Shown: positions 22,669-35,711, counted from the first letter of the stretch. The stretch is DNA of 64,000 nucleotides from Ditylenchus dipsaci (GCA_004194705.1 SADC01001177.1:806001-870000); one strand, 5' to 3'. Made by a program: numbers and translations. The notes: generated from the sequence alone by a model not told the origin.

Positions 22669-24521
22669 TAGGGTTGTCGAGCGCTCGAAATTTTCGAGTC
22701 GAGCGCTCGATTCGATATTCGAAATTCGAAATTTTCGAGTCGAGCGCTCGATTCGACATTCGAAATTCGAAATTTTCGAGCGCTCGATTCGAAATTCGAA
22801 AATTTTCGAGCGCTCGATTCGAAATCGAAAATTTTCAGCGGCTTCGCCGCCTCATTAATGGATTTTTTAGAAACAAATTAATCGAAACCATGGTTAATCG
22901 ACCACACACGACCGCTTTACCACACCAAACGAATAAGCGGCCGAAAAAACTACCATTCTTTGTTCATAGTTGTGCTTGATCAAACGGCGCAGATCGGAGA
23001 CTCTGAGATCGCAAAAAGCACCGCTCTGGCTTTTTTCGCCTCAAAAGATCCCAATTTTTTGTTCGCTAACTTTTCCTTGGGCCTTGCCGATTTCAGGTGA
23101 CCCGAAAGATGAGTTGTTGATCTAGTCTTTGGCAGTCTAAGCTCTTCACCACAAGTGAAAATAGTCTTTCCACCGACTTTCTTAAACGATTTCCAAACTT
23201 CGCTTGGCATTTTTCTAAAACAAGAAAAATTCACCATTACATTCTTTTTTGTGTGCTGCAAGTTCCGAACTATATCTCGAAAATAAGCGCTCGAAATTCG
23301 AAAGCATAATTCGAAATTTTTTTTCGAGCGCTCGAAATTCGAAAGCATAATTCGAAATTTTTTTTGAGCGCTCGAAAGGTGCGTTATCGTTTCGTCCTTT
23401 TTTTCAAATGAAAAAAAGGACGAAACGTTTCGTGCTTTTTTTCATTCTATGATTGCCTTGGTCCCCCTGTTGTTTTTTTTGCAAATTTTCAGATTGTGTC
23501 TGAACCACCCCACACCACCCAAAACATCCAAAACCACCCCAAATCACCTAAAACACCCAAAACCACCCCAAACCACCCAAAACCACCCAAATTCACCAAA
23601 ACTACCCGAATTCACCCAAAACTACCCAATTACTTCGAGGGTGGGATTCTATACTGCAACCACAAGAGTTTGTGCCTGGTCATTTCCTAGTCAGAATTTT
23701 GAAAATTTTGGAGGGAATTCAAGTTTTTTAGTCTGAAGCAACCAAACCAAGTGGTAGTCCACTTGGATCAAAAAAAAATTTACGTTTTTCATATTCCAAA
23801 ACCTGTTTTCTGGCCTGATACGGGCCCGCTGAAGATGGTTTGATAGTGGTAAAATGCCGCTTTCTCGGGTATTTTTTGAGTATTGGGCAATAATTGGTTT
23901 TACCAAAATCAATTATTGCCCAAAACTCAAAAAATACCCGAGAAAGCGGCATTTTACCACTATCAAACCATCTTCAGCGGACCCGTATCAGGCCAGAAAA
24001 CAGGTTTTGGAATATGAAAAACGTAAATTTTTTTTTTGATCCAAGTGGACGACCACTTGGTTACATTGATTCAGACTGAAAAATTTCAATTCCCGCAAAA
24101 CTTTTATTTGGACTATTTTTGGATGGTTTCGGGTGTTTTTTGTTGGCTTTGGGTGTGTTGGGTGCTTTTGGCCATTTTTGGATGTTTTGGGTGGCTTGAG
24201 GTGGTTTTGAGTGGTTTGGGGTGGTTCGGACACAATCTAAAAATTTTCTAAAAAAACAAAAGGGAGACCAAGGCAATCATTAAATGAAAATATTCTTAAA
24301 TAAAAAAAAACAACAGGGAGGACCAAGGCAATCTTAGAATGAAAAAAAGGACGAAACGTTTCGTCCTTTTTTTTCATTTGAAAAAAAAAAGCACGAAACG
24401 TCCCTTTACCGCTCGAAATTCGAAAGCCTAATTCGAAATTTTTTTCGAGCGCTCGAAATTCGAAAATTTTCGAACTTTCGAGCGAAAATTTCGAAATCGA
24501 GCGCTCGATTCGACAACCCTA
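22669..24521. mobile_element. hAT-type element with 8-bp target duplication, at the B/C junction
   Basis: Second complete copy; AAAACGAA at 22661-22668 and 24522-24529. It contains the BED-type fragment (22980-23348, minus) and the fold-back (about 23445-24287). The unit boundary 24300/24301 is at the same internal point as in the A/B copy. Confidence 0.8.
22980..23348 (-). pseudogene. BED-type transposase fragment, unit B copy
   Basis: Same 122-codon frame as at 13351-13719, with no disabling change relative to it. Confidence 0.45.
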
Positions 24522-24529
24522 AAAACGAA

Positions 24530-27500
24530 TCTTATCGCTTTTGAAAAGTTGCTTGTTGCCTCTTGAACATAGTTTTAAGATTATTCTCTTATGTCTAACA
24601 CCCAATTTAAGTTTTGGACTAAGTATAAAAACCACCAATTTTTTTCACTATATTATTTTTTTCAAATTTTTTCGTTAAATTTTTATTGGTTATTATAGAA
24701 ATTATGATGATTAAGGTGAATTTGTTGATGGTCAATTTGATCACTATGATCAACTTGACTACCATTTGTAATTAAAGAAAATTATAATGAAAAAACCGGC
24801 GAGTTCACTGATTCTAAAAGTTGCTAAAATAAATTAATAAATCAAAAAATGTTTTTTCTTCTGTATTGCTTCATTGACGCTAAGACAATAATCCTCTCAA
24901 TTTTAAGTTTCCTCCTTCTAGATATTTTTCTTGAAAAAATTAACAAACGTTGTCGTTGCGTGCGCTGTAAATTCCATCATGCAAATTTATGCAAATAACT
25001 TTTTCACACAAATACAAAGTATATAGTATAGATTGTGATGCTGAACACGCCATTAGTGCGACTGTCTGCAAAAATTATTTTGCCTTATTTGTATTAACAA
25101 ATTTGAATGTTTTCCCACACGTAAGAAATACTACGTAATTTTTCATCTCGTTTTCTTCGAGTGAAAGTCATATGGCTGGAGGTACTTTCCCCGGTCAAAT
25201 TATTCTCTTAAAATTAAAAATTAAAAACTTTTGGAGATAAGAACACATTTTTACGATTTGACGGGGTAAAAGAATAATTTAACGGGGTAAAAAATTTCAG
25301 CCAAAGTCATATAAAATAGTAAAATAATATCTTATGTATAAAACTAGATAATAGGAAAACAGATGAAAAATAAAAATATAGGGTATGAGCTTTTAAGCAA
25401 ACACGTCGTGTTTAAAGTTATCCTAGAGGCTTCTTTGAAGTATCGAAAATTTCAGTTACGCAGGATTATGACTAAATCCAGCAAAAGTTTGGCACTACTG
25501 TAATATACATCCCCCCTAATAATTTTTAGGCTTAGGAATTAGGCTTAGCCTTTAGGCTTCGGGCTGTAGGCCCCCTGATAACACGTAATAATTTCACCAC
25601 CATTCCTAAAAAAGGTATGGTTTTGGGTACCTGAAAATTATTGGGGGGGGGGGTGGTTATATGACAGTAGCGTCAAAAATCCAATGTATTTTTGTTTCGG
25701 TAACAGGTCAGGTATGGGTAGCAGGAAATTTGGTAAGGCTCTCCACATATTCATCAACCACAAATTTGTAAACCACAAATTCATCAAGCGGTAAATTCGT
25801 CAACCGGTAAAATTCGTCAAACGGTGTGTTCTCCTGTTTGCAAAATAATGTTTCTTTACCCAATCTACTGTCTGTTAACAGCTTTCGAAAACCACTAACA
25901 ACACTACTACTGCCGATTTTCAAGTGCCTTGCCCGTAAATTTCACGAATTTTAACGCAAGGACAAGTAGTTTTTTCTTTTACGCAAAAAGATAAAAAACA
26001 AGAATACACCGGTTGATGAATTTATGGTTGATGAATTTGTATGGTTGACGAATTTGCGATTGATGAATATGTGGAGAGCCTTTGTAACAGTTACCTGTCA
26101 TAGTAAAATGTGCTTGCCTTGATAACAGGTACCTGTCTTGGTAGCAGGTGCCTGTCTTGGTAACAGGTTCTTGTTTAAAAAAATTCAGCCATAAAGATGG
26201 GTATACACCTAATCAGGTGGTAGATAATCAAGTTTTTGGGATTTTGGTGAAAAAAAACTAAAAATTTGGTTTCAACAAACCCCGGTCACTCGCATGTTTC
26301 AACATATAATAGCATGTTTCTTATGAAGTATAATTTTTTTTCGGGCCATCCAGGCGGATATCCACCTGGTCAGGTGGTACTCACCCAGGTATTAGGGTTT
26401 CGATGGCAAAAATCGTAATTTCGATCTTATCAAACCTGATTCCCCACACGGTTTTACATACGATAAAACTATTCGTTTATTAAAACAAAAATTTTCTAAA
26501 ATTTCGTCCAAGACCAGGCAATTCTTTTGTAAACTGAAAATCGTCGAAATTCAATAGTCAATTTTTCGAATAATTTGCTCGAATCTCACTAACCAAAGTT
26601 AATTTTTCACATTTTATACCAAAATGTAGCTTAGATCTGTATGCAGGTCTGCGTTCGGACAGAAAATGTCACTATTATGCCCCACCCTTCCAAAGTTCGT
26701 AACTGCGAGTTAGCTTAATTTAATCTGATTATGTTGGAATGGGGTTAAAAAAGAGTGTGAGTGATAAAAAAAAAGCTTTCCCAAATCTTTGACGTGTTTT
26801 CTACACGTCAAAGATCTGAAGAAGCACCATTGAGATCATTTTGGGGCGTTTTGGGCGACACACACACATTGTGCACTTTATTCCTTGTTTAATGCTACAA
26901 AACACAAAATGTGTTTCAAACACATTTTGTGTTATTCGATACTTCTGCCATTTTTTCTCAACTTTCTTTATTAGTGTCTCCGGCCGGAGATTTTGATCCA
27001 GCAAAATTTTAAAACAGAAATTTGTTTGTTTTTGTTTGTATGTTGCGTGGCCATTTTAAAATTTGTCTGGTCCCTTGAAAAACTCTACATCTTCCCTTTT
27101 ACTGTAAAACAGCCTTTAACATGATTTCTTTCAAATATACTCCAAAAAAATCCAATTATAATCATGTTTACTACTTTTCGGCCAGATGTGTGCTGAAAAT
27201 TGGCGGCCCATAATTTCTAAAGAAATGCAGATTGCTTTCCACAACTTTTTGAGCTAAAATTCCAGTCCTTTAGAAATAAGTTGTTGATGGGAGTTTCGGC
27301 AATTACCCAAATTATGCGATCAGCCATCTGGCTGATAATTTACTGGGGGGTACTTTGCCCCCTCCCTCTCCTTTTTGCTAAAATACAAGAGATCAAAAAA
27401 GAAAAAAAATTGTCGTTTTCTTTTAGAGAGGAAGTGGGTGCTTACTTTTTCTCTGAGTAAATAAGTTAACTTATTGGAAAAAGCTTTGATAAGATCAGGC

Positions 27501-27790
27501 ATCCCCTGAACTCCCTTGGCCAAAAAGGGCCTATTACATCAGTAATCCAGAACCCAGATTCCCCCTCTTTTCTACCCTTGACACCTTGCCTTTTCTTTGT
27601 ATTGTGTTTTTACATTTATTTTTGTTGCCTATATTTTCAACTCATATATTTGGACACATAAAGTTTCAAGATTAGCTTCTGAATTTTCAAAAGAGTCACA
27701 CCTAAAATAAACTTAAATTTTTTTACAATAACTTTTTCCTTGAAAGATTGACGGCAAAAGTTAAACTCGTCAATTAGACAAAAAAAAACC
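24530..27790. other. Spacer of unit C; no gene seen
   Basis: Same content as the spacers of A and B: octamer pair near 24980, inner inverted-repeat element 25736-26079, hairpins 26785-26935. No exon was recognised. Confidence 0.4.
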
Positions 27791-27870
27791 TTCTACATAG
27801 TTGTTACAGCATAATCTACAGTTTTTTCTTTTCTATAAGAAAATAATATAATGGAAGGAACAGGCTTAGT

Positions 27871-30565
27871 TTAGTTGAAATTGAAATTGAAGTTGAAATT
27901 GAACCCTTGGATAAAAGGCAGTTTTTCCCTTATTAATCTGCTGAGTAAAATAATAACGATTGGTTCTATACCATGACTTGCAATCAACAAAAAACTCATA
28001 AGTATAAAATTATATGGCACAGGCAATTTCACGAAGTCAGTTAACACTCCGCCTCCCAAGCGTAGTAATTGCCCGAATCGACTAACAATTTCTCGCTGAA
28101 CACGATAATGCAAAAAATTTTGAAAAAAAGTTGGTATGAGATGGTGAAAACCCCTCTTGAAAGTAGGCCGTTTTGGTCACCCTCAACCACCTAAAATTTT
28201 GAAAAATTTAGATGGTAGTCACCAAAATTTCTATTTCACCTAGGCGTAAAACCACTTAAAATATTAAGCTGGATCAGAGCTGTCTATTGAGCCCAAATTT
28301 GCATCAGAGTGATCATTTTTTCACAGAGAATTTACGATTTTCCCTCAAAGATCCAGTTTCTGAATATCCTTGTTTTCGACATAAAAATGGCTAGAACTCT
28401 GCCTACAAATCATTTCTAGCTAAATAAATGATCAATAGAACATAAAAGAACAAAATCTTGCGGTTATTTTAACACTAAAAACAGCAATAGTTTATCAAAA
28501 AATTGAGACAAATAATGCAAAATCAATATATAAGTTGTAGCGCAACTTTTCTATAACTTAATTCCCGCTTAAAAAAACTTCAGTTCTGACACCGAATTCG
28601 TGTTCAGCGTAGTCGATTTGCATGTAAAACTGCTCTTGAAGTTGAAAAATCACTGTTAAATTCCGAATTCCGCTCAAGACAAAAACATTTAAATTTAAAA
28701 TTTGAATATTTTTTGTCTTGAGCGAAATTCGGAATTTGACAGTGACTTTTCAACTTCAAGAGCAGTTTTACATGCAAATCGACTACGCTGAACACGAATT
28801 CGGTGTCAGAATTGAAGCTTTTTAAGCGGGAATAAAGTTATAGAAAAGTTGCGCTACAACTTATATATTGATTTTGCATTATTTGTCTCAATTTTTTGAT
28901 AAACTATTGCTGTTTTTAGTGGTTTTGAGTGGTTTTACGCCTAGGTGAAATAGAAATTTTGGTGACTACCATCTAAATTTCTCAAATTTTGGTGGTTGAG
29001 GGTGACCAAAAACGGCCTACTTTCAAGAGGGGTTTTCACCATCTCATACCAACTTTTTCAAAATTTTTGCATTATCGTGTTCAGCGAGAAATTCTGAGTC
29101 GATTTGTTCAATTACTACGCTTGGAGGCGGAGTGTTAATAGTAACAAACAACTTGGCAAATATATTAGAAAACACTTAAAAAATATACTACATCGACTTT
29201 TCATTTCATTTTGGCTTGTTGGTTCACATTCAAATGTCCTAAAAGATTAATTTGAAATCTAAAGAAAACCAGAAAAAGTTAACTCCGATTATTTTTTTTC
29301 TGAGATTCAGAGTTCTCAAAGATTAAAGTGTACATGGTGCGGCAAATTAGCCGGGATTTGTTCCGGCCATAACTTTTTTTAATTTTCTAAAAGCATTTTT
29401 TAAGGGGTTCGACTTTATTGGAAACTATTTTTTAAATACAGTTAATGATTTTAAACCTGCTAGGAATTTCTGATTACCAGTTATTACTTAGCATTGCTTA
29501 CTTTGTTGCCATGTATCCCAAGCAATTTGACTAATGTAATTGAATAAATTAAAATTCCACAATAACTAAAGTTAAAATATAGGCGTGGTACAGATACATC
29601 TGCAGCACGGCTCCTTCAACACCTGGTTTATAATCAAAAAGTCTAGCACAGAAATATAGGGATGGAATGGCCTATAAAAGCAGCTGGTCAGCATCCACTA
29701 GGTATACGGACCAAAAAGCTAGTGCGAAACCCAATAAATAGCAAATATAGCTGTGCACGCAGTAAACCTAAACAATTTTTTAATATCAAAAGTTCTACGT
29801 TCACCGTATTTCCTCGTATGCCTTTTTAAGGGGTAGTTATTAGAGCGGGCGGAGTTGATAGAGCAGAGGGAGTTTTTTATTCTCTCGACGCCGAGGGCGC
29901 CTACGAAAATTTTCGGACACAGACGCATTTTCGCCTGTTCAAACTTTTGCCGTGGACACAATTTCGTCGGGCGTTGGGACGCGACCATTATTTTGTCGCA
30001 CATGATTTTTCGGTGCTACTGAACATCACCATCCCCCCCCTTCCTTTCCCGCCTCTAAAAGACGCTAATAGAATACACCAGGAGGAATTATTAGAGTACT
30101 GGAAGTTATTTTTTGGATGACTTCTAGAGGGTGGGGACGGTTAATGGAGTGTGGAGCTATTGTAGAAAATACGGTATTATATATTTGTAAAAATAGTGCG
30201 GCAATAAAAAAATTTTACGTTATTACTGTTTTTTGTTACTACTTTGTAGCTTTCACCAGTATAAAAAATATTTGAAAAATTTGAATTCAGCCTTTTGACT
30301 TATGTGACCTCTTCCATGTTTTATTGAACTTTCGACAAAAGTTTAAGTTAAATTACCTTTTTTTCCAAGTCCTTTCATAACTAAACGGTGAAAAACATGC
30401 ATGTGCTCTGTTCAATGCAACCAATATTCTGTGTAATGAAGAAGGGTAAGAAAACAAGCGTAAGATAAGTGTGGATACTTGGCTAGATATTGGTGTTTTG
30501 GAATCTAGAACTATTTCCACGAAAAACCACATGAACTCTGTAAGCTGCAGCACGTTGCAAACGCT
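27871..30565 (-). pseudogene. 7TM chemoreceptor-like gene, array copy C, missing exon 1
   Basis: Exon 2 is at 30357-30565 (209 nt, intact). Exon 3 is at 29502-29767 but is 266 rather than 272 nt, with six separate one-base losses that scatter the frame. Exon 4 is at 29135-29238 and 27871-28044 either side of the TTAA element. Exon 1 is lost because the unit stops at about 31275. The losses may be sequencing errors rather than mutations. Confidence 0.7.
28045..29134. mobile_element. Palindromic TTAA-flanked element in receptor exon 4, unit C
   Basis: TTAA at 28041-28044 and 29135-29138. It is the same insertion as in A and B, with a few extra one-base losses in the right arm. Confidence 0.85.
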
Positions 30566-33370
30566 CTAAAAACTTCTAAAACATCACTATAATTTATATA
30601 TTTCTTTTAATTGATAGAATTTAGTTATTTTAAATCGCCTTGAAAAACTTGCAGAAAATTTCAAGCTAGTCGGGCTGCAAAATTAAAAAAATTCTCGACC
30701 CCGATTTCACGACAAAGACGACTGTTTTTTTAAACTGAGCAAAAAAGTTTATTCAACCCACAGGGTACCACGATTTTGAGTCAAAATTTCAAAATTTACA
30801 CCGGCATCCTTTAAATTTTATAAGAATCAGGGCTGAAAAAGGGAGTAAGAGAATAAAGCGAGACACTAATGACACAAGACCCACTAACAAAACGATATTG
30901 AACATAGTTTTGAATACTGGGGCTTACCGCAAAAATAAACTCTGTATTAATTCTTTTTCACCCCTCATCACATAGGCGAGTCGGGTTCGAGCGTGTTTTC
31001 TCAATGTTTTTGATGCCAGAGGGATTTTTCTATACTTTTTGTCACTATTATATACAAAACGAAAGCTTAGATTCTGAGCTATTTTCTAACATAGGGAAGA
31101 GGTGTGTGTAATAATATAATAATACCCATTTTATGGTAAAGAATAAAAAAGAAGACATCTCTCTTCTAGCCCTAGTAAGACTTTGAATTGGTGGGATTTT
31201 GAAATTGGCGATAACCGTTGTCGGAACGGCAATGGCCCTTCAAGTTTTGGAAGAGCAAGGAACTTGATAACAATGTTAATTTCTAAGAAAATGCAGATTG
31301 CTTTCCACAACTTTTTGAGCTAAAATTCCAGTCCTTTAGAAATAAGTTGTTGATGGGAGTTTCGGCAATTACCCAAATTATGCGATCAGCCATCTGGCTG
31401 ATAATTTACTGGGGGTACTTTGCCCCTCCCCTCTCCTTTTTGCTAAAATACAAGAGATCAAAAAAGAAAAAAAATTGTCGTTTTCTTTTAGAGAGGAAGT
31501 GGGTGCTTACTTTTTCTCTGAGTAAATAAGTTAACTTATTGGAAAAAGCTTTGATAAGATCAGGCATCCCCTGAACTCCCTTGGCCAAAAAGGGCCTATT
31601 ACATCAGTAATCCAGAACCCAGATTCCCCCTCTTTTCTACCCTTGACACCTTGCCTTTTCTTTGTATTGTGTTTTTACATTTATTTTGTTGCCTATATTT
31701 TCAACTCATATATTGGACACATAAAGTTTCAAGATTAGCTTCTGAATTTTCAAAAGAGTCACACCTAAAATAAACTTAATTTTTTTACAATAACTTTTTC
31801 CTTGAAAGATTGACGGCAAAAGTTAACTCGTCAATTAGACAAAAAAAAAACCTTCTACATAGTTGTTACAGCATAATCTACAGTTTTTCTTTTCTATAAG
31901 AAAATAATATAATGGAAGGAACAGGCTTAGTTTAGTTGAAATTGAAATTGAAGTTGAAATTGAACCCTTGGATAAAAGGCAGTTTTTCCCTTATTAATCT
32001 GCTGAGTAAAATAATAACGATTGGTTCTATACCATGACTTGCAATCAACAAAAAACTCATAAGTATAAAATTATATGGCACAGGCAATTTCACGAAGTCA
32101 GTTAACACTCCGCCTCCCAAGCGTAGTAATTGCCCGAATCGACTAACAATTTCTCGCTGAACACGATAATGCAAAAAATTTTGAAAAAAAGTTGGTATGA
32201 GATGGTGAAAACCCCTCTTGAAAGTAGGCCGTTTTTGGTCACCCTCAACCACCTAAAATTTTGAAAATTTAGATGGTAGTCACCAAAATTTCTATTTCAC
32301 CTAGGCGTAAAACCACTTAAAATATTAAGCTGGATCAGAGCTGTCTATTGAGCCAAATTTGCATCAGAGTGATCATTTTTTCACAGAGAATTTACGATTT
32401 TCCCTCAAAGATCCAGTTTCTGAATATCCTTGTTTTCGACATAAAAATGGCTAGAACTCTGCCTACAAATCATTTCTAGCTAAATAAATGATCAATAGAA
32501 CATAAAAGAACAAAATATTGCGGTTATTTTAACACTAAAAACAGCAATAGTTTATCAAAAAATTGAGACAAATAATGCAAAATCAATATATAAGTTGTAG
32601 CGCAACTTTTCTATAACTTAATTCCCGCTTAAAAAAACTTCAGTTCTGACACCGAATTCGTGTTCAGCGTAGTCGATTTGCATGTAAAACTGCTCTTGAA
32701 GTTGAAAAATCACTGTTAAATTCCGAATTCCGCTCAAGACAAAAACATTTAAATTTAAAATTTGAATATTTTTTGTCTTGAGCGAAATTCGGATTTGACA
32801 GTGACTTTTCAACTTCAAGAGCAGTTTTACATGCAAATCGACTACGCTGAACACGAATTCGGTGTCAGAATTGAAGCTTTTTAAGCGGGAATAAAGTTAT
32901 AGAAAAGTTGCGCTACAACTTATATATTGATTTTGCATTATTTGTCTCAATTTTTTGATAAACTATTGCTGTTTTTAGTGGTTTTGAGTGGTTTTACGCC
33001 TAGGTGAAATAGAAATTTTGGTGACTACAGTCGAAACTCGATATAACATACACCCGATATAACATACGCCTCGATATAACATACGGCTGAGAATGATTTG
33101 GTTGGACTGAATAAAATTAAGTCAAAGTGACACTCGATATAACATACACTCGCTATAACATACCCTCGATATAACATACGGCTGGGGTCAGTCCCGACAC
33201 AGAAAATCCTACTCGATATAACATACACTCAACAAAATTTCTGAATTACCGCATAAATTCTTTTCTTTAGTCTAAAAATATTTTTTTCCAGTTTTGTCAT
33301 TGATCGATTTCTTTGTTGTGTTCTTTTTTTTGATCTCTCTCATCATTTTGAAAATAATTTTAGGCTAACC

Positions 33371-34022
33371 ATGGACACTCCGAGCAAGAAGCGCCGAGTC
33401 ATCACTCTGGAGGAAAAGATGAAGATCATCAAAGCTTCAAAAGAGAGAAAAAGCATGGCAGAAGTGGGCAAACAATTCGGTCTCTCAAAAGGGACAGTGC
33501 AAACGATTCTCAGAGAAAAGGCAGCAATCCTTAGCGCAATCAACGAAGGTGGCGAAGCTAAGAGGGCCAAACTAAGAGCACCAAAGCACGAAGATCTGGA
33601 AGAAGCGGTCCTGCGATGGTTCAAATCGGTCAGAAGTCAGAATGTTGCTGTCACGGGTCCTTTGCTCATTGTAAGATTATTTCGTTTGTTTTTATATGCC
33701 CTTGTGATTTGGCTGTTGACGAAGAAGTCGCAACTGGAGGAGCTCTCTCATTGGCGGAAATCGCAGAAGATGTCGCAAGCAAAAATGTGAAGAAGCGGAA
33801 ATAGAGAGCGACTCCGAAGTTGTGGAAATCGAAGAAGAAGAACCTCCAGTCACTGCTCGAGAGCTCAGCCAAGCAATGAGAATCCTCCAGCGCTATTCCG
33901 ATACAGTCTCTGATCCTGCCACTCTCAAATTGCTTGATCAACTGGATGATGTTCTGGCTAAAGAACGATACAGGAGTATGAAGCAGAAATCAATTTCAGA
34001 TTATTTTGCTCCTGAAGAATGA
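33371..34022 (+). pseudogene. Tigger-type transposase lacking its DDE catalytic domain
   Basis: ATG at 33371 starts a basic N-terminus (TPSKKRRV), a psq-type helix-turn-helix (about residues 10-60, with EVGKQFGLSKGTVQTIL) and the start of a CENP-B type domain (LEEAVLRWFKSVRSQNV, ending GPLLI). At 33671 there is a good splice donor GTAAGA. After about 20 unmatched codons the C-terminal tail of the family resumes (VDEEVATGGALSLAEIAEDV; later an acidic EIEEEEPPVTARELSQAM stretch and a terminal KQKSISDYF), with one frame break near 33783-33790. The roughly 300-residue catalytic domain is absent, so it cannot transpose itself. It could at most bind DNA if expressed. Confidence 0.85.
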
Positions 34023-34042
34023 TTTGAATGATGAGAATGACT

Positions 34043-34262
34043 AACATCCTTGTTATTGTTCTACCTTCCAACATCCTTGTTATTGTTCTGCCATCCAACA
34101 TCCTTGTTATTGTTCTACCTTCCAACATCCTAGAAATTGTTTTGCAGGCTCTTGGTAAATAAAACCAACATCCTTGTCTAATTTTCATTTTTTTCCAACA
34201 CATTTGTCTGAATTTTCTCTTCTTCCAACATCCTTGTCTAAAAGATCTGACTTACCAACATC
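34043..34262. repeat. Minisatellite CCAACATCCTTGTTATTGTTC
   Basis: About seven imperfect copies of CCAACATCCTTG followed by TTATTGTTCTACCTT or variants, between the transposase tail and the right end of the Tigger element. Confidence 0.8.
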
Positions 34263-35564
34263 CTTGTTAAAATTCTACGGTCATTAAAGCGGGTTGAAAT
34301 CCCTTTGGGTTGACTTCCCATAAAATGCTGATCATGTGGGGTGGGTTCACGACCCGGTCGGTGCTGCGAACTTTTTCGCACTGAACCTCACTTATTTTAA
34401 TTTCATAGGAAGGAAGTTTGTGGGCGATAGTTCAGTGTGTTTTGTAAATGATATTTGTAAAATCTTACATTCATTTTGTAGCCCTAAATGGGTAGGTTTG
34501 CAAGATGTCTTATAAATCGTTTGATAAATGTTAACACTCGATATAACATACGGCTTGCAATGTCAGTCAATAAATACACTCGATATAACATACACTCGCT
34601 ATAACATACCCTCGATATAACATACGGCTGGGGTCGGTCCCTTGGGTGTATGTTATATCGAGTTTCGACTGTACCATCTAAATTTCTCAAAATTTTGGTG
34701 GTTGAGGGTGACCAAAAACGGCCTACTTTCAAGAGGGGTTTTCACCATCTCATACCAACTTTTTTCAAAATTTTTTGCATTATCGTGTTCAGCGAGAAAT
34801 TCTGAGTCGATTTGTTCAATTACTACGCTTGGGAGGCGGAGTGTTAATAGTAACAAACAACTTGGCAAATATATTAGAAAACACTTAAAAAATATACTGC
34901 ATCGACTTTTCATTTCATTTTGGCTTGTTGGTTCACATTCAAATGTCCTAAAAGATTAATTTGAAATCTAAAGAAAACCCAGAAAAAGTTAACTCCGATT
35001 ATTTTTTTTCTGAGATTCAGAGTTCTCAAAGATTAAAGTGTACATGGTGCGGCAAATTAGCCGGGGATTTGTTCCGGCCATAACTTTTTTTAATTTTCTA
35101 AAGCATTTTTTAAGGGGTTCGACTTTATTGGAAACTATTTTTAAATACAGTTAATGATTTTAAACCTGCTAGGAATTTCTGATTACCAGTTATTACTTAG
35201 CATTGCTTACTTTGTTGCCATGTATCCCAAAGCAATTTGACTAATGTAATTGAATAAATTAAAATTCCACAATAACTAAAGTTAAAATATAGGCCGTGGT
35301 ACACATCTGCATCACAACTCCTTTTACACTTGGTTTATAGGCCAAAAGACTAGTATACAGAATATCGGACCGAATGGCCTATAAAAGCAGCTGGGTCGGC
35401 ATCCACCAAAAAAACTGACCAGAAGGCTATTGCAAACCCTAGAAAATAGCAAAATATAGCTGTGCAGGCTGTAAACCTGAATAAAATACGGTTAAATCTT
35501 GAGATAAGACCATATAAATTTTATTTGATTGGCCAAAATGCGCGTTAGGCTGGGCTCTCAATCA

Positions 35565-35700
35565 TACTTCCATGTTTCGAGAATAGGGAGCAAGCGCTCG
35601 CACCGGCTTTTCAAAATTTCGGCGCCGGCTCCGTAAACAGCACCAGGCTATTTTGAAATTACTTGCACGGGCGCCGGCGGCGGCGGCGCCCATGCAAGTA
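35565..35700. repeat. GGCGCCGGC-rich element, copy 1
   Basis: It contains TTTCGGCGCCGGCTCCGTAA and a GGCGCCGGCGGCGG run near 35680, ending with GCAAGTATGC. Related to 38830-39310 and more loosely to 50220-50400. Confidence 0.5.
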
Positions 35701-35711
35701 TGCTCTCGATA

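Larger units (their letters stand above)
14682..24300. repeat. Tandem unit B, about 9.62 kb
   Basis: Near-identical to unit A over its whole length, with the same order of elements and genes. Differences seen are single-base indels in A, T, C or G runs and isolated substitutions. Confidence 0.95.
24301..31275. repeat. Tandem unit C, truncated and error-rich at its right end
   Basis: It matches unit A from 5051 to about 12075, then stops at about 31275 within the intron between receptor exons 1 and 2. From about 28980 on it has many more one-base deletions than A or B, becoming denser towards 31275. Confidence 0.9.
33028..34671 (+). mobile_element. Tigger/pogo-like DNA transposon, internally deleted
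   Basis: Inverted ends CAGTCGAAACTCGATATAAC at both sides, flanked by TA (33026-33027, 34672-34673); the uninterrupted site GACTACCATC is present in units A-C. The motif CTCGATATAACATAC is repeated at least five times at the left end (33028-33235) and four times at the right (34530-34671). It carries a transposase remnant (33371-34022) and an internal minisatellite (34043-34262). Confidence 0.92.
32106..34843. mobile_element. Palindromic TTAA-flanked element, unit D, carrying a nested Tigger element
   Basis: TTAA at 32102-32105 and 34844-34847. The right arm is interrupted at 33027 by the Tigger element, which duplicated TA. Without it the element has the same structure as in A-C. Confidence 0.85.
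31276..35300. repeat. Partial unit D
   Basis: It matches unit A from about 7969 to about 10340, interrupted by the Tigger element at 33028-34671. The first 600 bases again show several one-base losses. The match to the unit ends inside receptor exon 3 at about 35300, where the sequence switches to a diverged paralogue. Confidence 0.88.
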
